Source of the DNA: Massilia sp. MS-15
GTDB lineage: Bacteria; Pseudomonadota; Gammaproteobacteria; Burkholderiales; Burkholderiaceae_D
Assembly (NCBI RefSeq): GCF_020176695.1
Contig: NZ_JAIWIA010000030.1
Coordinates: forward strand, 62,001 to 126,000
Direction of reading: 5' to 3'
DNA length: 64,000 nucleotides
Part shown: positions 10,089 to 18,575 of the stretch, piece after piece
Layout: every line of letters begins with the position of its first letter
How positions within the stretch are numbered: the stretch's first letter is position 1
Program-made: the position numbers and the translations under genes
Notes under the pieces: model-generated
What the model saw: the letters and a program-made list of their open reading frames with translations, nothing else
Told to the model about the DNA's origin: nothing
Databases searched by the model: none

Positions 10089-10928
10089 TCAGCGTTGGCA
10101 CTGCGCGCAGTAGAAGGTCGAGCGCTGGCCCTGCTTGATCTGGCGGACCGGCTCTCCACAGTTGCGGCAAGGCACTCCAGCACGATCATAGACGAAATAT
10201 GTTTGCTGGAAATATCCGGATTGACCATTCACTGCAATAAAGTCCTTCAGTGTGCTGCCGCCCTGCACGATGGCGGCGGCCAGGATGTCCTTGATCGCCT
10301 CGGCCAGGCGCTCGTAGCGGGCGCGGCTGATGCGCGAGGCGGCCGTCTTCGGATTGATCCCGGCGCGAAACAGGCTCTCGCAGGCATAGATGTTGCCGAC
10401 GCCGACCACGATGTCGCCCGCCAGCAGCACCTGCTTGATCGGCGCGCTGCGCTTGCGCGTGGCGCGCCACAGCAGTTCGCCCGAGAAGCCTTCGCCGAGC
10501 GGCTCGACGCCGAGGCCGCGCAGCAGCAGGTGGGCATCCAGTGCGCCTTCCTCGTGGCCATGCCAGAGCACGGCGCCAAAGCGGCGCGGGTCGTGCAGGC
10601 GCAGCACCTGCGTGCTGCCCGCGTCCGGCCCGGCCACCACCAGGTCGACATGGTCGTGCTTGCGCGGCTCGACGCCCGGCGGCAGCACACGCAGGTGGCC
10701 GGACATGCCGAGGTGGACGATCAGGGTGCCGTGCTCGAACTCGATCAGCAGGTACTTGCCGCGGCGGCCGGTGCCCAGGATGCGGCGCCCGGCCAGCAGC
10801 GCCGGCAGGGCGGGCGGGAAAGGCCAGCGCAGGCCTTCGCGGCGCAAGACCACCTGTTGCACGACGCGGCCTTCGAGATGGGGCGCGACACCGCGCCGGG
10901 TGACTTCTACTTCTGGCAATTCGGGCAT
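10089..10928 (-). CDS. mutM: Formamidopyrimidine-DNA glycosylase (Fpg/MutM)
   Basis: Excises 8-oxoguanine and FaPy lesions by N-glycosylase and AP-lyase action. The 279-residue protein begins [13 protein letters not shown], giving the catalytic Pro2 and Glu3, and ends in a zinc finger CRNCG...CAQC (C-x2-C-x16-C-x2-C). The start is fixed by the need for Pro2 after Met removal. It is the first gene of the minus-strand operon mutM-dynamin-mutY and is divergent from the TPR lipoprotein gene, with about 90 bases between the two starts to hold both promoters. With mutY it supplies two of the three GO-system enzymes. Confidence 0.97.
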   Translation of the reverse strand: MPELPEVEVTRRGVAPHLEGRVVQQVVLRREGLRWPFPPALPALLAGRRILGTGRRGKYLLIEFEHGTLIVHLGMSGHLRVLPPGVEPRKHDHVDLVVAGPDAGSTQVLRLHDPRRFGAVLWHGHEEGALDAHLLLRGLGVEPLGEGFSGELLWRATRKRSAPIKQVLLAGDIVVGVGNIYACESLFRAGINPKTAASRISRARYERLAEAIKDILAAAIVQGGSTLKDFIAVNGQSGYFQQTYFVYDRAGVPCRNCGEPVRQIKQGQRSTFYCAQCQR

Positions 10929-11017
10929 GGGGAAGGGGATTCGTGTAAATTCTGCAGTGCACGCGGGCGCATGCTTGAGCGTAGAATCAGACAACATCTC
11001 AGAATCCCGGACTTGCC

Positions 11018-12859
11018 TTGAAAAACGCTTTCGCCATTGTAACCCTCTCCAGTCTCCTGGCGGCATGCGCTGTCGCGCCCAAGCCACCCGCGTCCGTCGC
11101 CGACGCCGCCCAGGCCGCGTCGGATACGCCCCTGGCTGCCGAGGCGGCCGCGGAGGACGAGGACGAGCAGCCTGGCGAGGACGCCGGCGAGGAAGCGCAG
11201 CAGGCGAAGGCGCACGCCGAGGAAGAGGCGCGCCTGCCGAAGGTGGCGCTGACCAGCAGCCTGCTGAACCAGTTACTTAAGGCCGAGTTCGCATTTCGCA
11301 AGGGCGACTGGCAGGGGCCCTACCTGACCATGCTGTCGCTGGCCCAGCAGACGCGCGACCCGCGCCTGGCGCGGCGCGCGGCCGAGATGGCAGTGGCGGC
11401 GCGCCAGGGCGACGATACCCTGGCCGCGGTGCGCCTGTGGCGCGAGCTCGATCCGCAATCGGACGAGGCGACCCAGTACTTCGTCGGCCTGGTGGTTACC
11501 TCGGACAACATCGCGGACGCCGAGCCGATCTTCGCCGAGCGCCTGCGCCTGTCGGCGCCGGACAAGCGCGGCGTGCTGCTGTTCCAGATCCAGCAGATGC
11601 TGGGCCGCGCCAAGGACAAGGAAGCCGCCGCCGCCATGCTCGAGCGCGTGATCGCGCCCTACGACGGCAGCTTCGAGGTCCACATCGTGCGCGCCCAGGC
11701 GGCGCTGGGACGGGGCGACAAGGAAGCGGCCCAGCGCGCGGCCCATGCCGCGCTGGTGGCGAAACCCGATTCCGAGATCGCGGTGCTGATGCTGGCCCAG
11801 GTGCTGGACGACGACGCCAAGGTGGCCCCGATGCTGGAAGGTTTCCTGCAGACCCACCCGGATGCGCGCGAGGTGCGCGCGGCGCACGCCCGGGTGCTGG
11901 TCAACCAGAAGCGCTACCCGCAGGCGCGCGCCCAGTTCGAGGCGCTGCTCAAGGCGCGTCCGGAGGATGCCGGCAACCTGTACGCGCTGGGCGTGCTGGC
12001 CACCCAGATGAACGACATGGCCGCCGCCGAATCCTATTTCACGCGCTTCGTCGCCGTGCTCGGGCGCGATCCCGAGGACGAACGCGACCCGACCCGCGCG
12101 CTGCTGATCCTGGCGCAGATCGCGGAAGAGCGCGACGATTACCCGGCCGCCCAGGCCTGGCTGGAAAAGGTCCCGGCCGGCACCGAGCCGCAGCTGCTGC
12201 TCAGCGCCCAGCTGCGCCGCGCCCAGCTGCTCGGCAAGCAGGGCGACCTGGCCGGCGGCCGCAAGCTGCTGGCGGGCCTGAAGCCGACCGAAGCGGCCCA
12301 GCAGGCCCAGGTGGCGGTGGCCGAGGTCCAGCTGCTGCGCGATGCCGGCCGCGTGCTGGAAGCGTATTCGCTGATGGAAAGCGCGGCCCGGCGCTTTCCG
12401 AAGAATCCCGACCTGCTGTACGACTTCGCGCTGCTGGCCGAGAAGATCGGCCGGGTCGACGTGATGGAAAAGGCATTGCGCGAAGTGATGACACTGGCGC
12501 CGGACAACCACCACGCCTACAACGCCCTCGGCTATTCGCTGGCCGAGCGCAACGTGCGCCTGGAAGAAGCCCTTGCGCTGGTCACCAGGGCGCTCGAGAT
12601 GGCGCCGGGCGACCCCTTCATCATGGACAGCATGGGCTGGGTGCAGTACCGCCTGGGCAAGCTGGACGAGGCCGAGAAATACCTGCGCGATGCCTATGCG
12701 CTGCGGCGCGATCCGGAAATCGCGGTGCACCTGGGCGAGGTGCTGTTCCAGAAAGGGCAGCAGGCCGCGGCGCAGGAATTGTGGCGCGAGGCGCGCGCGA
12801 AGGATCCGCAGAACGACACGCTGCGCAGCACGCTGGCGCGCCTGCGCCAGAGCTTGTGA
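11018..12859 (+). CDS. Tetratricopeptide-repeat outer-membrane lipoprotein
   Basis: A 613-residue protein of mostly TPR helices. The N-terminus [17 protein letters not shown] is a lipoprotein signal with lipobox LAAC, which makes the TTG at 11018 the only sensible start; no in-frame ATG keeps the signal. An acidic, alanine-rich linker (residues 18-70) precedes the helical repeats. Clear TPR units near the C-terminus include [21 protein letters not shown] and [20 protein letters not shown]. It lies 35 bases upstream of lolB, and this TPR-lolB-ispE order is common in betaproteobacteria. A scaffold or envelope-assembly role is inferred; no enzyme motif is visible. Confidence 0.85.
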   Translation: MKNAFAIVTLSSLLAACAVAPKPPASVADAAQAASDTPLAAEAAAEDEDEQPGEDAGEEAQQAKAHAEEEARLPKVALTSSLLNQLLKAEFAFRKGDWQGPYLTMLSLAQQTRDPRLARRAAEMAVAARQGDDTLAAVRLWRELDPQSDEATQYFVGLVVTSDNIADAEPIFAERLRLSAPDKRGVLLFQIQQMLGRAKDKEAAAAMLERVIAPYDGSFEVHIVRAQAALGRGDKEAAQRAAHAALVAKPDSEIAVLMLAQVLDDDAKVAPMLEGFLQTHPDAREVRAAHARVLVNQKRYPQARAQFEALLKARPEDAGNLYALGVLATQMNDMAAAESYFTRFVAVLGRDPEDERDPTRALLILAQIAEERDDYPAAQAWLEKVPAGTEPQLLLSAQLRRAQLLGKQGDLAGGRKLLAGLKPTEAAQQAQVAVAEVQLLRDAGRVLEAYSLMESAARRFPKNPDLLYDFALLAEKIGRVDVMEKALREVMTLAPDNHHAYNALGYSLAERNVRLEEALALVTRALEMAPGDPFIMDSMGWVQYRLGKLDEAEKYLRDAYALRRDPEIAVHLGEVLFQKGQQAAAQELWREARAKDPQNDTLRSTLARLRQSL

Positions 12860-12894
12860 AATAATCCAGCTTCCGCAAACCTCCCCTGAAGCCG

Positions 12895-13515
12895 ATGCCG
12901 CCGCCGTCCATGCCGATCACCCGACGCCTCACCCTGTTCGCGATTTGCGCTGCCTTCGCCACCCTGGCCGGCTGCGCCAGCACCAGCACCAACCTCGCCA
13001 CCGTGGGCGCCTACCGCGACAGCATCGACCTGGGCGGCCGGCTGTCGGTCAATTACCAGAAGGGCGGCAGCGTGGAGTCGCTGAACGGCAGCTTCGACTG
13101 GTCGCAGCAGCCGGGCCGCGTCGACGTCACGCTCTCGAACCCGTTGGGGCAGACGGTGGCCACCATCGCCGTCACGCCGCAGTCGGCCACGCTGACCCAG
13201 GCCGGCCGCGCGCCCGTGACCGAAGCCGACATCGACACGCTCACCCAGCGCACGCTCGGCTGGCCGCTGCCGGTGGCTGGCCTGCGCGACTGGCTGCAGG
13301 GCTATGCGGTGGATGCGCAGGGCCAGCGCTTCGCCGCTTCGCCGGCGCGCAACGAAGTCGTGACGCAGGATGGCTGGCGCCTGCGCTTCGTCGAATGGCA
13401 GAACCCGGATGCGGCCCAGCCGGCGCCGCGCGTGATCCACGCCAGCCGCGCCGCGGTCGGCGATATCCAGGACCTGGCAATCCGCATCGTGATCAATCCG
13501 GCAGGGCAGGGCTGA
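12895..13515 (+). CDS. lolB: Outer-membrane lipoprotein receptor LolB
   Basis: Receives lipoproteins from the periplasmic carrier LolA and inserts them in the outer membrane. The 206-residue product has a signal peptide ending in LAGC, then the LolB core (GRLSVNYQKGGSVESLNGSFDW, LSNPLGQTVATI, GWPLPVAGLRDWLQG) and the C-terminal basic/beta segment. Two starts fit: ATG 12895 and ATG 12910 (MPITRRLTLF...), the latter giving a more typical signal. It lies between the TPR lipoprotein gene and ispE, eight bases before ispE, the usual betaproteobacterial arrangement. Confidence 0.93.
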   Translation: MPPPSMPITRRLTLFAICAAFATLAGCASTSTNLATVGAYRDSIDLGGRLSVNYQKGGSVESLNGSFDWSQQPGRVDVTLSNPLGQTVATIAVTPQSATLTQAGRAPVTEADIDTLTQRTLGWPLPVAGLRDWLQGYAVDAQGQRFAASPARNEVVTQDGWRLRFVEWQNPDAAQPAPRVIHASRAAVGDIQDLAIRIVINPAGQG

Positions 13516-13522
13516 GAGACAC

Positions 13523-14434
13523 ATGCGTTCGCTGCACCATTGCCCGGCTCCGGCCAAGCTCAATCTGTTCCTGCACGTCGTCGGCCGCCGCGCCGATGGC
13601 TTCCACCTGCTGCAGAGCGTGTTCCAGCTGATCGACCATGGCGACGTCCTGCACTTCGACCTGCGCGCGGACGAGCGCATCGTGCGCAGTACCGACGTGC
13701 CCGGCGTGCCCGAGGAGCAGGACTTGATCGTGCGTGCGCTGCGCCTGCTGCAGGCGGAATATGCGCGCCGCCATGGCCACTCGCCGCCCGGCATCGAGGT
13801 CGCCGTCGAGAAGGTCCTGCCGCTGGGCGGCGGGCTCGGTGGCGGTTCCTCGGACGCGGCCACCGCGCTGATGGCGGCCAACCACCTGTGGCAGGCCGGC
13901 CTGACGCAGCAGGAGCTGATGGATCTCGGCTTGCCGCTGGGCGCCGACATTCCCTTCTTCCTGTTCGGCGAGACCGCTTTCGCTGAAGGCGTGGGCGAGG
14001 CGCTGCAGGCCGTGCCGGGCCCGGATTGCTGGTATGTGGTGATCGAGCCGGGCGTGTCGGTACCGACCCCCGCGATTTTTTCGGCGCCCGATTTGACGAG
14101 GAACACGACACCCGTTACAATAGCGGACTTTTCCAGCAGCCTTGTTGCTTCAGGCAAGCAGTTAGGCTTCGGGAAAAATGATTTGCAGGACGTGGCTGAG
14201 CGCCTGTTCCCGCCGGTAGCAGAGGCGGTGGCATGGTTGGGAAGCTACGGCGATGCCAGGATGACTGGCTCGGGGGCATGTGTGTTCTGTGCCTTCTCCG
14301 GCGAACATGAAGCGGACCAGGTTCTGGCGCAGGTACCACTCGGTGGATCGGGCGCGTGGAAAGCGTGGAAAGCCCGTTCGCTGAAGAGCCACCCGATGAA
14401 ATCGCTCTTGCAGAATCAAGCAGTTATGGAATAA
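13523..14434 (+). CDS. ispE: 4-diphosphocytidyl-2-C-methyl-D-erythritol kinase IspE
   Basis: Phosphorylates CDP-methylerythritol in the MEP isoprenoid pathway. This 303-residue GHMP kinase has PAPAKLNLFLHV near the N-terminus (CPAPAKLNLF), the ATP loop PLGGGLGGGSSDAATAL, and the C-terminal MTGSGACVF motif. Length is normal. It follows lolB by eight bases and is followed by tRNA-Gln and prs. The coding sequence carries a near-consensus sigma-70 promoter at 14093-14121 that may serve the tRNA-prs unit. Confidence 0.96.
   Translation: MRSLHHCPAPAKLNLFLHVVGRRADGFHLLQSVFQLIDHGDVLHFDLRADERIVRSTDVPGVPEEQDLIVRALRLLQAEYARRHGHSPPGIEVAVEKVLPLGGGLGGGSSDAATALMAANHLWQAGLTQQELMDLGLPLGADIPFFLFGETAFAEGVGEALQAVPGPDCWYVVIEPGVSVPTPAIFSAPDLTRNTTPVTIADFSSSLVASGKQLGFGKNDLQDVAERLFPPVAEAVAWLGSYGDARMTGSGACVFCAFSGEHEADQVLAQVPLGGSGAWKAWKARSLKSHPMKSLLQNQAVME
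14093..14121 (+). promoter_or_regulatory. Candidate sigma-70 promoter inside ispE
   Basis: TTGACG (14093-14098), a 17-base spacer and TACAAT (14116-14121), followed by AGCGG. This is close to consensus and points towards tRNA-Gln and prs, about 380 bases downstream. It overlaps the codons for a variable stretch of IspE, so it could be chance or a real internal promoter. Confidence 0.5.
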
Positions 14435-14438
14435 AATT

Positions 14439-14467
14439 TTGCCTGTCGCGACGTTAAGCGGTAAAAT
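14439..14467 (+). promoter_or_regulatory. Promoter of tRNA-Gln
   Basis: TTGCCT (14439-14444), a 17-base spacer and TAAAAT (14462-14467) end 34 bases before the mature tRNA 5' end. It lies directly after the ispE stop codon. Spacing and position fit a sigma-70 tRNA promoter. Confidence 0.7.
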
Positions 14468-14501
14468 ACGCAGAATGTAACGGCAAGCAGTTCAGTCGTG
14501 T

Positions 14502-14578
14502 AGGGGAATCGCCAAGTTGGTTAAGGCACCGGATTTTGATTCCGGCATTCCAAGGTTCGAATCCTTGTTCCCCTGCCA
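14502..14578 (+). tRNA. tRNA-Gln (anticodon TTG)
   Basis: The cloverleaf can be drawn by hand. Acceptor AGGGGAA pairs with TTCCCCT; D arm GCC...GGC; anticodon stem CCGGA/TCCGG encloses loop TTTTGAT, giving anticodon TTG; T arm CAAGG-TTCGAAT-CCTTG; discriminator G and an encoded CCA at 14576-14578. It reads CAA codons (and CAG by wobble). A terminator follows at 14656. Confidence 0.96.
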
Positions 14579-14655
14579 AAGTTTTCCTGGCTGTCGAGGT
14601 GAATGCCTCCGGCGGGAAAGAAAGCGGTGCAGCGTTCGGCCTGCATCCACAAGCT

Positions 14656-14686
14656 AATCAGCCGGTTCGTCCGGCTGATTGTTTTT
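14656..14686 (+). terminator. Rho-independent terminator after tRNA-Gln
   Basis: A perfect 10-bp stem AATCAGCCGG / CCGGCTGATT with a 5-base loop, followed by GTTTTT. It lies 34 bases before the prs start, so it may end the tRNA transcript or attenuate read-through into prs. Confidence 0.8.
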
Positions 14687-14719
14687 CCAGATTCAACGTT
14701 ATCTCTTGGGACTCCCTCC

Positions 14720-15670
14720 ATGGCTTACGAAAACCTGATGGTTTTTACCGGCAACGCCAATCCGGCACTAGCAGAGGGGGTCGCTAAGAACCTCGGCATT
14801 CCTCTCGGAAAAGCAGTCGTTTCGAAATTCTCGGACGGCGAAGTCATGGTCGAAATCAACGAGAACGTGCGCGGCAAGGATGTCTTCGTCCTGCAGTCGA
14901 CCTGCGCACCGACCAACGACAACCTGATGGAACTGATGCTGATGGTCGACGCGCTCAAGCGCGCTTCGGCCGGCCGCATTACCGCCGCCATTCCTTACTT
15001 CGGCTATGCACGCCAGGACCGCCGCCCGCGTTCGGCGCGTGTCGCGATCTCGGCCAAGGTCGTCGCCAACATGCTGGAAGAAGCCGGCGTCGAGCGCGTC
15101 CTGATCATGGACCTGCACGCCGACCAGATCCAGGGCTTCTTCGACATTCCGGTCGACAACATCTACGCGTCGCCGGTCCTGCTGGGCGACCTGCAGCGCA
15201 AGAACTATGACGACTTGCTGGTCGTGTCGCCGGACGTCGGCGGCGTGGTGCGCGCCCGCGCCCTGGCCAAGCGCCTCGGCTGCGACCTGGCGATCATCGA
15301 CAAGCGCCGTCCGAAGGCGAACGTGTCGGAAGTCATGAACATCATCGGTGAGGTCGAAGGCCGCAACTGCGTGATCATGGACGACATGGTCGACACCGCG
15401 GGCACCCTGTGCAAGGCCGCCGAAGTGCTCAAGGAGCGCGGCGCCAAGAAAGTCATCGCCTACTGCACCCACCCGGTGCTGTCGGGTCCGGCCATCGACC
15501 GTATCCAGAATTCGCCGCTCGACGAGCTGGTCGTCACCGACACCATCCCGCTGAGCGCCGCCGGTGCCGCCTGCACCAAGATCCGCCAGCTGACCTGCGC
15601 ACCGCTGCTGGCCGAGACCTTCAAGCGGATCGTGAAGGGCGACTCGGTGATGTCGCTGTTCGTCGACTAA
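14720..15670 (+). CDS. prs: Ribose-phosphate pyrophosphokinase
   Basis: Makes PRPP from ribose 5-phosphate and ATP for nucleotide, His and Trp synthesis. The 316-residue length is that of the bacterial class I enzyme. Visible motifs are [27 protein letters not shown] (ATP site), [11 protein letters not shown], and the PRPP-binding loop [13 protein letters not shown]. The start ATG 14720 gives the conserved [18 protein letters not shown]. It sits between tRNA-Gln and rplY, a conserved order in Burkholderiales. Confidence 0.97.
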   Translation: MAYENLMVFTGNANPALAEGVAKNLGIPLGKAVVSKFSDGEVMVEINENVRGKDVFVLQSTCAPTNDNLMELMLMVDALKRASAGRITAAIPYFGYARQDRRPRSARVAISAKVVANMLEEAGVERVLIMDLHADQIQGFFDIPVDNIYASPVLLGDLQRKNYDDLLVVSPDVGGVVRARALAKRLGCDLAIIDKRRPKANVSEVMNIIGEVEGRNCVIMDDMVDTAGTLCKAAEVLKERGAKKVIAYCTHPVLSGPAIDRIQNSPLDELVVTDTIPLSAAGAACTKIRQLTCAPLLAETFKRIVKGDSVMSLFVD

Positions 15671-15691
15671 ACAACAGATCGTCGTATTTTG

Positions 15692-15726
15692 CGGCGCGCC
15701 TGGCTGACGAAGCCGGCGCGCCGTTG
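15692..15726 (+). terminator. Hairpin after prs
   Basis: CGGCGCGCC (15692-15700) pairs with GGCGCGCCG (15715-15723) around a 14-base loop. Only TTG follows, so termination by this alone would be weak. It separates prs from the structured leader of rplY. Confidence 0.5.
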
Positions 15727-15817
15727 TAACATCTTGGGTTTTCCGTATCTTGAGCGCGCTGTACGGCGCTTGTTCATGACTGCCCTGGTCGCGGGGCGGT
15801 CACCACTGGGTTGCCGG

Positions 15818-15837
15818 GCCGGTGTTTCGACACCGGC
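15818..15837 (+). promoter_or_regulatory. Stem-loop in the rplY leader
   Basis: GCCGGTG pairs with CACCGGC around a 6-base loop, 31 bases before the rplY start, followed by a T-rich stretch (TTTATTTTT) and GGAG. It could mask or expose the ribosome binding site. No known riboswitch or L25 leader motif was recognised, so the role is open. Confidence 0.3.
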
Positions 15838-15867
15838 ATGCGGGCCCGTTTATTTTTGGAGTTTCAC

Positions 15868-16452
15868 ATGAAAGTAGTCGCATTCAACCGCACTCAGCAG
15901 GGGACCGGAGCGAGCCGCCGCCTGCGCAACGCTGGCCAGACCCCGGGCATCATCTACGGTGGCGCCGAAGCCCCGCAACTGATCGCCCTGGACGGCAACG
16001 CGCTGTTCCACGCGCTCAAGAAAGAAGCTTTCCACGGTTCGATCCTGGACCTCGAAATCGAAGGCAAGACCCAGCAAGTCCTGCTGCGTGACTTCCAGAT
16101 GCACGCATACAAGCAACTGGTCCTGCACGCTGACTTCCAGCGCGTCGACACCTCGAAGCCGATCCACACCAAGGTCACCCTGCACTTCGTCAACGCCGAG
16201 ATCTCGCCAGCCGTCAAGCTGAGCGGTGCTGTCATCTCGCACGTGGCCAACGAACTGGAAGTGGCTTGCCTGCCGGGCAAACTGCCGGAGTTCATCGAAG
16301 TCGACCTGAGCAAGCTGGAAGCCGGCCAGTCGATCCACACCGGTGACCTGACCCTGCCGGAAGGCGTGACCGCGCTGACCCACGGCCAGAACCTGACCCT
16401 GGTGACCACCTCGATCCCGCGTGGCGCGGCATCGGCTGAAGCTGCTGAGTAA
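15868..16452 (+). CDS. rplY: 50S ribosomal protein L25 (general stress protein Ctc type)
   Basis: Binds 5S rRNA in the large subunit. The 194-residue product is the long form: an N-terminal L25 domain ([26 protein letters not shown]) and a C-terminal TL5/CTC domain from about residue 95 ([32 protein letters not shown]). The ATG is preceded by TTTGGAGTTTCAC, a good ribosome binding site. It belongs to the prs-rplY-pth order, which is interrupted here by an IS110 element. A strong terminator follows. Confidence 0.96.
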   Translation: MKVVAFNRTQQGTGASRRLRNAGQTPGIIYGGAEAPQLIALDGNALFHALKKEAFHGSILDLEIEGKTQQVLLRDFQMHAYKQLVLHADFQRVDTSKPIHTKVTLHFVNAEISPAVKLSGAVISHVANELEVACLPGKLPEFIEVDLSKLEAGQSIHTGDLTLPEGVTALTHGQNLTLVTTSIPRGAASAEAAE

Positions 16453-16492
16453 TACCTTCTGAAAGCCGCTGCGGCGGCTGATCGGAAACAGA

Positions 16493-16524
16493 AACCCGCC
16501 GTGGCCTTGCCCGGCGGGTTTTTT
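16493..16524 (+). terminator. Rho-independent terminator of rplY
   Basis: AACCCGCC (16493-16500) pairs with GGCGGGTT (16513-16520), and a run of six T residues ends it. It lies 41 bases after the rplY stop codon. Confidence 0.88.
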
Positions 16525-16541
16525 GTTGCGGCCGCGTTTTT

Positions 16542-16609
16542 GTGGGGTGGGCGGCTCCAGCCTTGACGGTGCATGTCCGCAGGGCTTGCGCCGCCCACGC
16601 GTTCACACC
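16542..16609. repeat. REP-like palindromic repeat, first of an inverted pair
   Basis: GTGGGCGGC (16547-16555) pairs with GCCGCCCAC (16590-16598), flanked by GGG on the left and GCGTTCAC on the right. It is the same family as the copy next to mutY, in the opposite orientation, and forms an inverted pair with 16649-16708. Confidence 0.7.
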
Positions 16610-16648
16610 ACGGCAATGCTGCCCGCTCGTCTGCCCGGGCGCTGCTTG

Positions 16649-16708
16649 ACCGCGTGGGCGGCACAGGCGCAGGGGCTGATCGACCAGGTGGTGGAGCCGC
16701 CCACCCTT
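16649..16708. repeat. REP-like palindromic repeat, second of an inverted pair
   Basis: GTGGGCGGC (16654-16662) pairs with GCCGCCCAC (16696-16704), with ACCGC on the left and CCTT on the right. Orientation is opposite to the neighbour at 16542, giving a bacterial interspersed mosaic element layout, directly upstream of the IS110 element. Confidence 0.7.
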
Positions 16709-16917
16709 GTATTATCCCTTCTGAGCCAACCGCTCACTTCAACCCGAGGGGCACCTCGGGTTCGAGCAGCTGGATGCCGAGCCCACCCTTTGGCAAATAG
16801 CCAGTGATTTGTAGATTTCGCACCAGCTGCTCACCCTCGTTCGAAGATCGGACAAGTATCTTTGGCCCGGCCAAGCCGTGAGCCCGTATTCACAAGGTTG
16901 ATCAGAAGAGGACAAGA
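16709..16917. other. Non-coding left flank of the IS110-family element
   Basis: No gene is seen in this stretch. It contains a perfect stem-loop AACCCGAGG / CCTCGGGTT (16741-16762, loop GGCA). IS110-group elements are known to carry a structured bridge RNA in the non-coding segment before the recombinase gene, and the length here (about 180-200 bases) would suit one. The left boundary of the element could not be fixed because this family lacks terminal inverted repeats, so an RNA gene is suggested, not shown. Confidence 0.35.
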
Positions 16918-17883
16918 ATGCAGGTGTGGTATCTGGGAATTGACGTTGCCAAGGCTAAGTTCGACTGCGCGCTGCGCCAGCCGGACGGGAAACATAAACA
17001 CAAGGTGTTCGACAATAACCCGAACGGGTTTGAATCGCTGCACCGATGGCTCCTGGACTATCAGGTGGCCGAACTGCGCGCATGTATGGAAGCGACTGGT
17101 GTGTATTGGGAAGGCATCGCCGAGGACCTTGCCTATGAAGGCCACGTCTTCAGAGTCGTGTATCCCGTTCAGGTCAAGGCGTTCGGCGCATCGCGTCTCG
17201 TGCGAACCAAGACCGACAAGGTCGACGCAAAACTGATTGCAGAGTTTTGCAAGGAAAATCAGCCGGAAGCCTGGAAGGCGCCGTCGGCTCAGGAGCAGGC
17301 GCTACGGGCAATGGTGCTTCGTCTTGATGCGCTTCAGGAGATGCGCCAGCAGGAGAGCAATCGGCTTGCAGTGGCGCGCGATGTGGTGCGAGAGGAAATC
17401 TCTTCTCACATCCAATGGCTCGACAACGAAATCAAGAATCTGGCCAAGAAAATCCGCAACAGCATTGATGACGATCCAGGCTTGAGGCAACGAAAGGAGC
17501 TGCTCGAGAGTATTCCAGGCGTTGGCGAGCGCACGATCTCGATGCTGCTAGCCTTTTCACTTACGCCAGAGCGCTTCAGGAATGCCCGACAGGTGACGGC
17601 CTACGTCGGCCTCGATCCTCGTCAACACGAATCGGGCAGCAGCGTTCGTGGTCGTCCTCACATCTCCCGCTTCGGACACAGCGTCGTCCGAAAACTGATG
17701 TACATGCCTGCAATGTACACGCTGTATCGGACGACTTGGGGAAGGCAGTTCCTTGAACGACTCTCCCGTAATGGGAAAAACCCGATGACAATGATCGTAG
17801 CCATGATGCGCAAGATGCTGCATGTCGCCTTCGGCGTGCTGAAAAGCGGCGAAAAGTTCAAGCCGGTACTGCACGGCGCTTGA
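16918..17883 (+). CDS. IS110-family transposase (DEDD recombinase)
   Basis: A 321-residue recombinase. The N-terminal RuvC-like DEDD domain opens [16 protein letters not shown] (first Asp), continues with [11 protein letters not shown] (Glu) and [16 protein letters not shown] (Asp pair). A coiled-coil middle follows (about 130-190), and the C-terminal transposase_20 domain has [35 protein letters not shown] with the catalytic-Ser region, and [19 protein letters not shown]. It appears intact and of normal length. Codon use is less GC-biased than its neighbours, consistent with mobility. It lies between rplY and pth, which are normally adjacent, 83 bases before the pth start. Confidence 0.93.
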   Translation: MQVWYLGIDVAKAKFDCALRQPDGKHKHKVFDNNPNGFESLHRWLLDYQVAELRACMEATGVYWEGIAEDLAYEGHVFRVVYPVQVKAFGASRLVRTKTDKVDAKLIAEFCKENQPEAWKAPSAQEQALRAMVLRLDALQEMRQQESNRLAVARDVVREEISSHIQWLDNEIKNLAKKIRNSIDDDPGLRQRKELLESIPGVGERTISMLLAFSLTPERFRNARQVTAYVGLDPRQHESGSSVRGRPHISRFGHSVVRKLMYMPAMYTLYRTTWGRQFLERLSRNGKNPMTMIVAMMRKMLHVAFGVLKSGEKFKPVLHGA

Positions 17884-17966
17884 CGACCATAACAGTATCT
17901 ACGGACGCCCGGCGCGCTGCGGTTTTCAGCGATAATCCTGTTTTTCCCAGAATCAAAGTAGACAGC

Positions 17967-18551
17967 ATGTCCATCCGCCTGATCGTCGGCCTCGGCAACC
18001 CGGGCCCCGACTATGAACAAACCCGTCACAACGCCGGCTTCTGGCTGGTCGACAACCTGGCCAATTCGCTGCCGGGCTGCCGCCTGCAGCGCGAGTCGCG
18101 CTTCAACGCCCTGGTGGCCAAGACCCGCATCGCCGGCAACGAAGTGTGGCTGCTGGAGCCGCTGACCTACATGAACCGCTCCGGCCAGTCGGTGGGCGCG
18201 CTGGCGCGCTTCTACAAGATCAATCCGGATGAAGTACTGGTCGTGCACGACGAACTGGACATGCTGCCGGGCGTGGCCAAGCTGAAGAAGGGCGGTTCCT
18301 CGGGCGGCCACAACGGACTGAAGGACATCACCGCCGCCCTCGGCACCCAGGATTACTGGCGCCTGCGCATCGGTATCGGCCACCCGCGCAGCCTCAACCT
18401 GCAGCAGGGCGTGGCCGATTTCGTGCTGCACCGCCCGCGCCGCGAGGAGCAGACCCTGATCGAGGAATCGATCGACAAGGCGCTGCGCATCATCCCGCTA
18501 TGCTGCGAGGGCAAGATGGAGGTGGCGACGATGCAACTGCATACGGCCTGA
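17967..18551 (+). CDS. pth: Peptidyl-tRNA hydrolase
   Basis: Releases tRNA from stalled or dropped-off peptidyl-tRNA. The 194-residue product has [20 protein letters not shown] with the catalytic His in TRHNAG, then [32 protein letters not shown] and GHNGLKDI. The ATG at 17967 gives the usual [13 protein letters not shown] start. The IS110 element ends just upstream, leaving a short leader that contains GATAAT (17931-17936) as the only obvious -10 box, so expression may now depend on this or on the element. Confidence 0.96.
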   Translation: MSIRLIVGLGNPGPDYEQTRHNAGFWLVDNLANSLPGCRLQRESRFNALVAKTRIAGNEVWLLEPLTYMNRSGQSVGALARFYKINPDEVLVVHDELDMLPGVAKLKKGGSSGGHNGLKDITAALGTQDYWRLRIGIGHPRSLNLQQGVADFVLHRPRREEQTLIEESIDKALRIIPLCCEGKMEVATMQLHTA

Positions 18552-18575
18552 AGGACTGAAGGTCAGCCGGGGCTC

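Noticed and set aside
15818..15837. Riboswitch before rplY
   Set aside because: Only a simple hairpin is visible; no conserved riboswitch core could be matched. It is listed as a leader stem-loop only.
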